From contig OZ251218.1 of the NCBI GenBank assembly GCA_965240365.1, positions 2,914,001-2,978,000 of the forward strand: DNA of 64,000 nt, given 5' to 3'. This stretch comes from G965240365 sp965240365 (GTDB lineage Bacteria; Pseudomonadota; Gammaproteobacteria; Eutrophobiales; Eutrophobiaceae). A program made the position numbers and the translations under genes. Within the stretch, counting starts at the first letter, position 1. Every line of letters begins with the position of its first letter. Of the stretch, positions 60,800-64,000 are shown in pieces. The notes under the pieces were generated by a model, which was given only the letters and a program-made list of their open reading frames with translations, was not told where the DNA came from and searched no databases.

Positions 60800-63214
60800 T
60801 CAAGTATAGCGTCTGCCTGCAATGCGGGTTGCGTTAAGAACCACCACCAGCGAACTCAGCGACATGCCCAATGCCGCCATCCACGGACTCAAAAGCCCGG
60901 CACCGGCAAAGGGCAGGGCCGTCAGATTATAAGTCAATGCCCAGGCAAAGTTTGCGCGAATGGTGCTGTTGGTTTTGCCGCTGATCGCATACAAGGCTTG
61001 CAGCGTGTCTATGCGGCTGTTCAACAGCACCAGGTCGGCATTGAGCCTGGCGATCTCGCTGGCCTCGGTCATGGCAATCGCAATATCGGCGCGGGCAAAG
61101 GCCGGGGCGTCGTTAATCCCGTCGCCGACCATGCAGATCACGTCTCCCTGCCGCTGCAATTCGGCAATGGCCTTGAGTTTATCCTCGGGCCGGCATTCCG
61201 CCATGCTGTTTTCAATGCCCAACTCGGCGGCAATTTGTTTGACGGCCTGCGGGTGATCGCCGCTCATTAAAATAATTTTTTTACTCCGCCCCTGCAAGAA
61301 CTGTATCAAGGACAGGCTGACATCGCGCGGCCGGTCGCGGAAAAAGAAACCGGCCACGGCCTTTTGTCTGTCGGCCAGAATAATATGCCGCAAACTGGAA
61401 TTATCTTCATTGACCGGCAGACCGGTTTGCCCGGCAATGAATGAGCGCGTGCCGATAAACCATTCGGCGCCGTCAATAAAGCCCGACAGTCCGCGTCCGG
61501 GGGAATTGCGGATATGGCTGGCCGTTGGCTCCCGCCGGTCCGTGTCAATCTGACAAATGGCCCTGGCGACCGGGTGTTCCGAGTGCCGTTCCAGCGCCTG
61601 GGCGATGCCGATAATCCGCGCCCTGCTGTAGCCGGGTTCAAAAATATCAATATGTTCCAGTTCCAGCCTGCCCTCGGTCAGGGTGCCGGTCTTGTCAAAC
61701 ACAAAACAATTCGTCTTGCCCAGTATTTCAATCGCGTCGTTATTGACAATAGCGATGCCGTGCCGCATCAAGGTCGCCGCGGCCGAGGACAGCGCGGCCG
61801 GGGTCGCCAGCGACAGCGCGCACGGGCAACTGACCACCAGCACGGCAATCGTGATCGGCAGCCAGCGCGCGGGTTCGACATGATGCCAGTAAACACCGGT
61901 CGCCGCCGCCAGCAACAGGATAAACACGATAAAGCCCGAGACCACCTTGTCGGCCAACAGCAGGCTGCGGGTCCTGCCGGCCGCGGCCCTTTCTATCATC
62001 CTGGCAATATTGGACAATGTGCTCTGTTCGCCAAGCCTCTGCGCCCGGATCTGCAAGGGCGATTCAACATTCGTGCTGCCGCCAATCACACTCATGCCCG
62101 CCTGTTTGCCGAGCGGCAGGCTTTCGCCCGTGACGATGGCCTCATTCACCGTTGACGCGCCTTCCAAAACCACGCCATCCACCGGGATCAACTCGCCGGG
62201 CTTGACCAATATGCGGTCACCCACCGCCAGCCGCGCCAGCGGCGTGACTTCGAGTCGGCCATCTTCCTCTATCTTGTTCGCATACAGGGGCAATACCGGC
62301 GTCATCCGCTCCAACTGCGCAATGGATTTTTTACGGCTGGAAAATTCAAAGAAACGCCCGCTCAGGATAAAAAAGACAAACATGACGATGGAATCATAAT
62401 AAACATGCCCGGCGCCGCCGCCGGTGGCGATAACGCTGCCGATAAAGGCAATCGTGATCGCCAGCGCCACGGGGATATCCATGCCGGGCCGCCTGATCCG
62501 GATATCGCGCCAGGCCCCGGCAAAGATCGGCCGCGCCGAGTACAACAACACGGGCAGCGTCAATAACAGGCTGACCCAATGCAGAAAATGACGGTAACGG
62601 TCGGCCATGCCCGAGGCCTCGCCAAAATACAGGGCAATCGCGATCATCATCACCTGCATGCCGAACAAACCGGCGATGCCGATGCGGATCAACTGATTCT
62701 TGCGCGCTTTTTCATAGCGCTGTTCCCGTTGCCGGGGGTTAAACGGCAAGGGGTGATAACCCAGCCGACGGATCTCGGCCAGTATATCGCTCAGGCCGAT
62801 CCTGTCCTGTTGCCACTCCACCGAGCAGCGCTGAGTCGAATAATTAAGATCAATGCCGGCCACGCCGCGCAAACGGGAGAGCCTTGAACTGATAAGCCAG
62901 GTGCAGGCCGGGCAGGTGATACCCTCGATGATCAGGCGGGCCTCGGCCCGTTGCCCGTCCTTTGCGGCCACAAACTCGCTTTGTATCTGCGGGTTATTAA
63001 AAATGGACAGGTTTTTCAGATCATCCGGCGCCAGTTCCTCCGGCGTCTTGGGAAACTCCGTGCGGTGCCGGTAATAATCGGTCAGGCCGAACTCCGAAAT
63101 CTGCTCCGCCACGGCCTGGCAGCCGAGGCAACACATCGGCTGCCGCCGCCCGTCAATCTCCGCGGACAAGTCCAGCCCGGCCGGTACCGGCTCGCCACAA
63201 TGAAAACAGATCAC
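60800..63214 (-). CDS. ccoI: Copper-translocating P-type ATPase for cbb3 oxidase (CcoI)
   Basis: An 804-residue P1B-type ATPase. The N-terminal cysteine-rich segment (CFHCGEPVP, CCLGCQAVAEQ) is typical of CcoI/FixI, followed by a heavy-metal-associated domain with CPACTW, membrane helices, the CPC metal site in VVSCPCALSLATPAAL, the phosphorylation site DKTGT and the hinge MVGDGINDAPAF. It supplies copper to cbb3 oxidase. The ccoNOQP structural genes are not in the window. Confidence 0.94.
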   Translation of the reverse strand: MICFHCGEPVPAGLDLSAEIDGRRQPMCCLGCQAVAEQISEFGLTDYYRHRTEFPKTPEELAPDDLKNLSIFNNPQIQSEFVAAKDGQRAEARLIIEGITCPACTWLISSRLSRLRGVAGIDLNYSTQRCSVEWQQDRIGLSDILAEIRRLGYHPLPFNPRQREQRYEKARKNQLIRIGIAGLFGMQVMMIAIALYFGEASGMADRYRHFLHWVSLLLTLPVLLYSARPIFAGAWRDIRIRRPGMDIPVALAITIAFIGSVIATGGGAGHVYYDSIVMFVFFILSGRFFEFSSRKKSIAQLERMTPVLPLYANKIEEDGRLEVTPLARLAVGDRILVKPGELIPVDGVVLEGASTVNEAIVTGESLPLGKQAGMSVIGGSTNVESPLQIRAQRLGEQSTLSNIARMIERAAAGRTRSLLLADKVVSGFIVFILLLAAATGVYWHHVEPARWLPITIAVLVVSCPCALSLATPAALSSAAATLMRHGIAIVNNDAIEILGKTNCFVFDKTGTLTEGRLELEHIDIFEPGYSRARIIGIAQALERHSEHPVARAICQIDTDRREPTASHIRNSPGRGLSGFIDGAEWFIGTRSFIAGQTGLPVNEDNSSLRHIILADRQKAVAGFFFRDRPRDVSLSLIQFLQGRSKKIILMSGDHPQAVKQIAAELGIENSMAECRPEDKLKAIAELQRQGDVICMVGDGINDAPAFARADIAIAMTEASEIARLNADLVLLNSRIDTLQALYAISGKTNSTIRANFAWALTYNLTALPFAGAGLLSPWMAALGMSLSSLVVVLNATRIAGRRYT

Positions 63215-63419
63215 CGGCGCAAGGTGTGCTTTAAGGAAATTCCAGGAGGCCCCGGGCCGCCGGCCGTCTTGAAGGCGCTGTTGATCGCTGCAATCATGGT
63301 GGTTATGGGGTTTCCTGTTGAATTGAAGTCTTTGGGTGTTGATTCAGCATAGCGGATAAGGCAGTGTGATTCCAGCGATACAGGAAATCCGCAGATTACG
63401 CAGATTACTCAGATTCTGT

Positions 63420-63800
63420 CCCCGTTGTCATTTATGGACAGGATGTCCTGCGGCGAGAGGGCACGCCTACAGGGATGTAGGTGGTAGAGCGGCGTCTGGA
63501 ACAAGCCGCCGAGGACGCCCGTAGCCGCCCGGCGAAGGCCGGAATCCAGTGGTTTATGTAATACATTCGCGCGTAAGCGGGAATGAAAACAAATACACCA
63601 TTTCGCCCCCGTTGTCATTCCAGCGGAAGCTGGAATCCAGTGGTTTATGCAATACATTCTCGCGCAAGCGGGAATGACAACAAGTACATCATTTCGTCTG
63701 GCAAGGCGCAGGCAGACAGAACTGTAATCCATTTCACTCCCCGGCCCACCTTCCTGGATTCCAGCTTTCGCTGGAATGACGATGGAGGTCACCGGGATGA
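63420..63800. repeat. REP hairpins with a nested 100-bp insertion
   Basis: REP hairpins (for example GTCATTCCAGCGGAAGCTGG near 63614 and CATTCTCGCGCAAGCGGGAA near 63654). At 63432-63531 a 100-base segment (from TTATGGACAGGATGTCCTG to GTAGCCGCCCG) splits a hairpin; it is the reverse complement of the insertion at 59637-59740. Non-coding. Confidence 0.8.
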
Positions 63801-64000
63801 AAGCAGGGATGGTGGGTTTCGTGGCGGTCTTTTTGGTTGTTACCGGGCGGGGAGGTTGGCCCCGCCTGCCTGTTGTGGGCAGACGGGGTGGGGTGGGTGG
63901 GACTTAGAAATCTACGGAGAATGACAAATTTATGCTTCTGGGCATACCTAAATAACTAACATTCCCAAAACTAAGCCAGTGATTCTTGTTGAAGAGATTG
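63801..64000. other. Right edge, no gene recognised
   Basis: G-rich then AT-rich sequence with a short palindrome variant (GCCTGCCTGTTGTGGGCAG, near 63865). No start with a recognisable product is visible before the window ends. Confidence 0.4.

Overview
The window is chromosomal DNA from a gammaproteobacterium. The gene order dapF-DUF484-xerC-hslV-hslU-DUF971-ubiE-ubiJ-ubiB is typical of that class, and nagZ, ppsR-ppsA, prpBCD, an Fnr-type oxygen sensor and cbb3 oxidase maturation genes fit a facultative or microaerobic respirer. I cannot name the genus. Housekeeping genes are GC-rich. They are interleaved with AT-richer accessory islands and with an unusually large load of small palindromic repeats of the REP/BIME type and non-autonomous elements.

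Layout. 0.2-5.1 kb: an AT-rich accessory cluster holding a VWA protein, three proteins that share one N-terminal motif but carry different bodies (RDD membrane domain, polytopic membrane protein, IS30-type HTH plus membrane anchor), two small membrane proteins, a small beta-rich protein and a formylglycine-generating-enzyme (FGE)-fold protein whose C-terminus looks like a diversity-generating-retroelement target. 5.2-10.2 kb: decayed and intact toxin-antitoxin genes, two miniature elements and an AAA/DUF4143 ATPase; one element cleanly interrupts a RelE-type toxin gene and left an 8-bp target duplication. 10.3-16.5 kb: a czcCBA heavy-metal efflux operon with a small His-containing protein. 16.9-18.9 kb: nagZ and a TraB/GumN protein. 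19.0-21.5 kb: an AT-rich cluster of immunity-like orphan genes, including a tandem duplicate, and a second, inverted copy of the 407-bp element. 21.8-31.3 kb: an MscS channel, then the dapF to ubiB housekeeping run. 31.3-42.5 kb: ctpA, a methyltransferase, a ClpP-like membrane protein, an AbiE toxin-antitoxin module, a WG-repeat lipoprotein, a broken Fic gene, an arsenite exporter and a HEPN-MNT pair. 42.7-51.3 kb: tRNA-Arg(ACG), the GntR-regulated methylcitrate cycle genes prpB, prpC and prpD (split by a repeat array), ppsR and ppsA. 51.9-57.0 kb: tRNA-Arg(TCG), then a Vsr nuclease, a C5-cytosine methylase, a small HTH protein and a divergent operon of a small helical protein plus a large MutL/MORC-like GHKL ATPase. 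57.2-63.2 kb: fnr, a TauE/SafE-like membrane protein, a 1.8-kb repeat array and ccoS-ccoI.

How genes work together. prpB, prpC and prpD oxidise propionyl-CoA through methylcitrate, while PpsR/PpsA let pyruvate from that route feed gluconeogenesis. UbiE, UbiJ and UbiB act in ubiquinone synthesis. Fnr, CcoI and CcoS fit high-affinity respiration. The two best candidates for something new are the FGE-fold/VWA/shared-motif cluster at the left and the Vsr-Dcm-GHKL ATPase cluster near the right. All family calls rest on motif recognition from translated sequence; no database search was possible.
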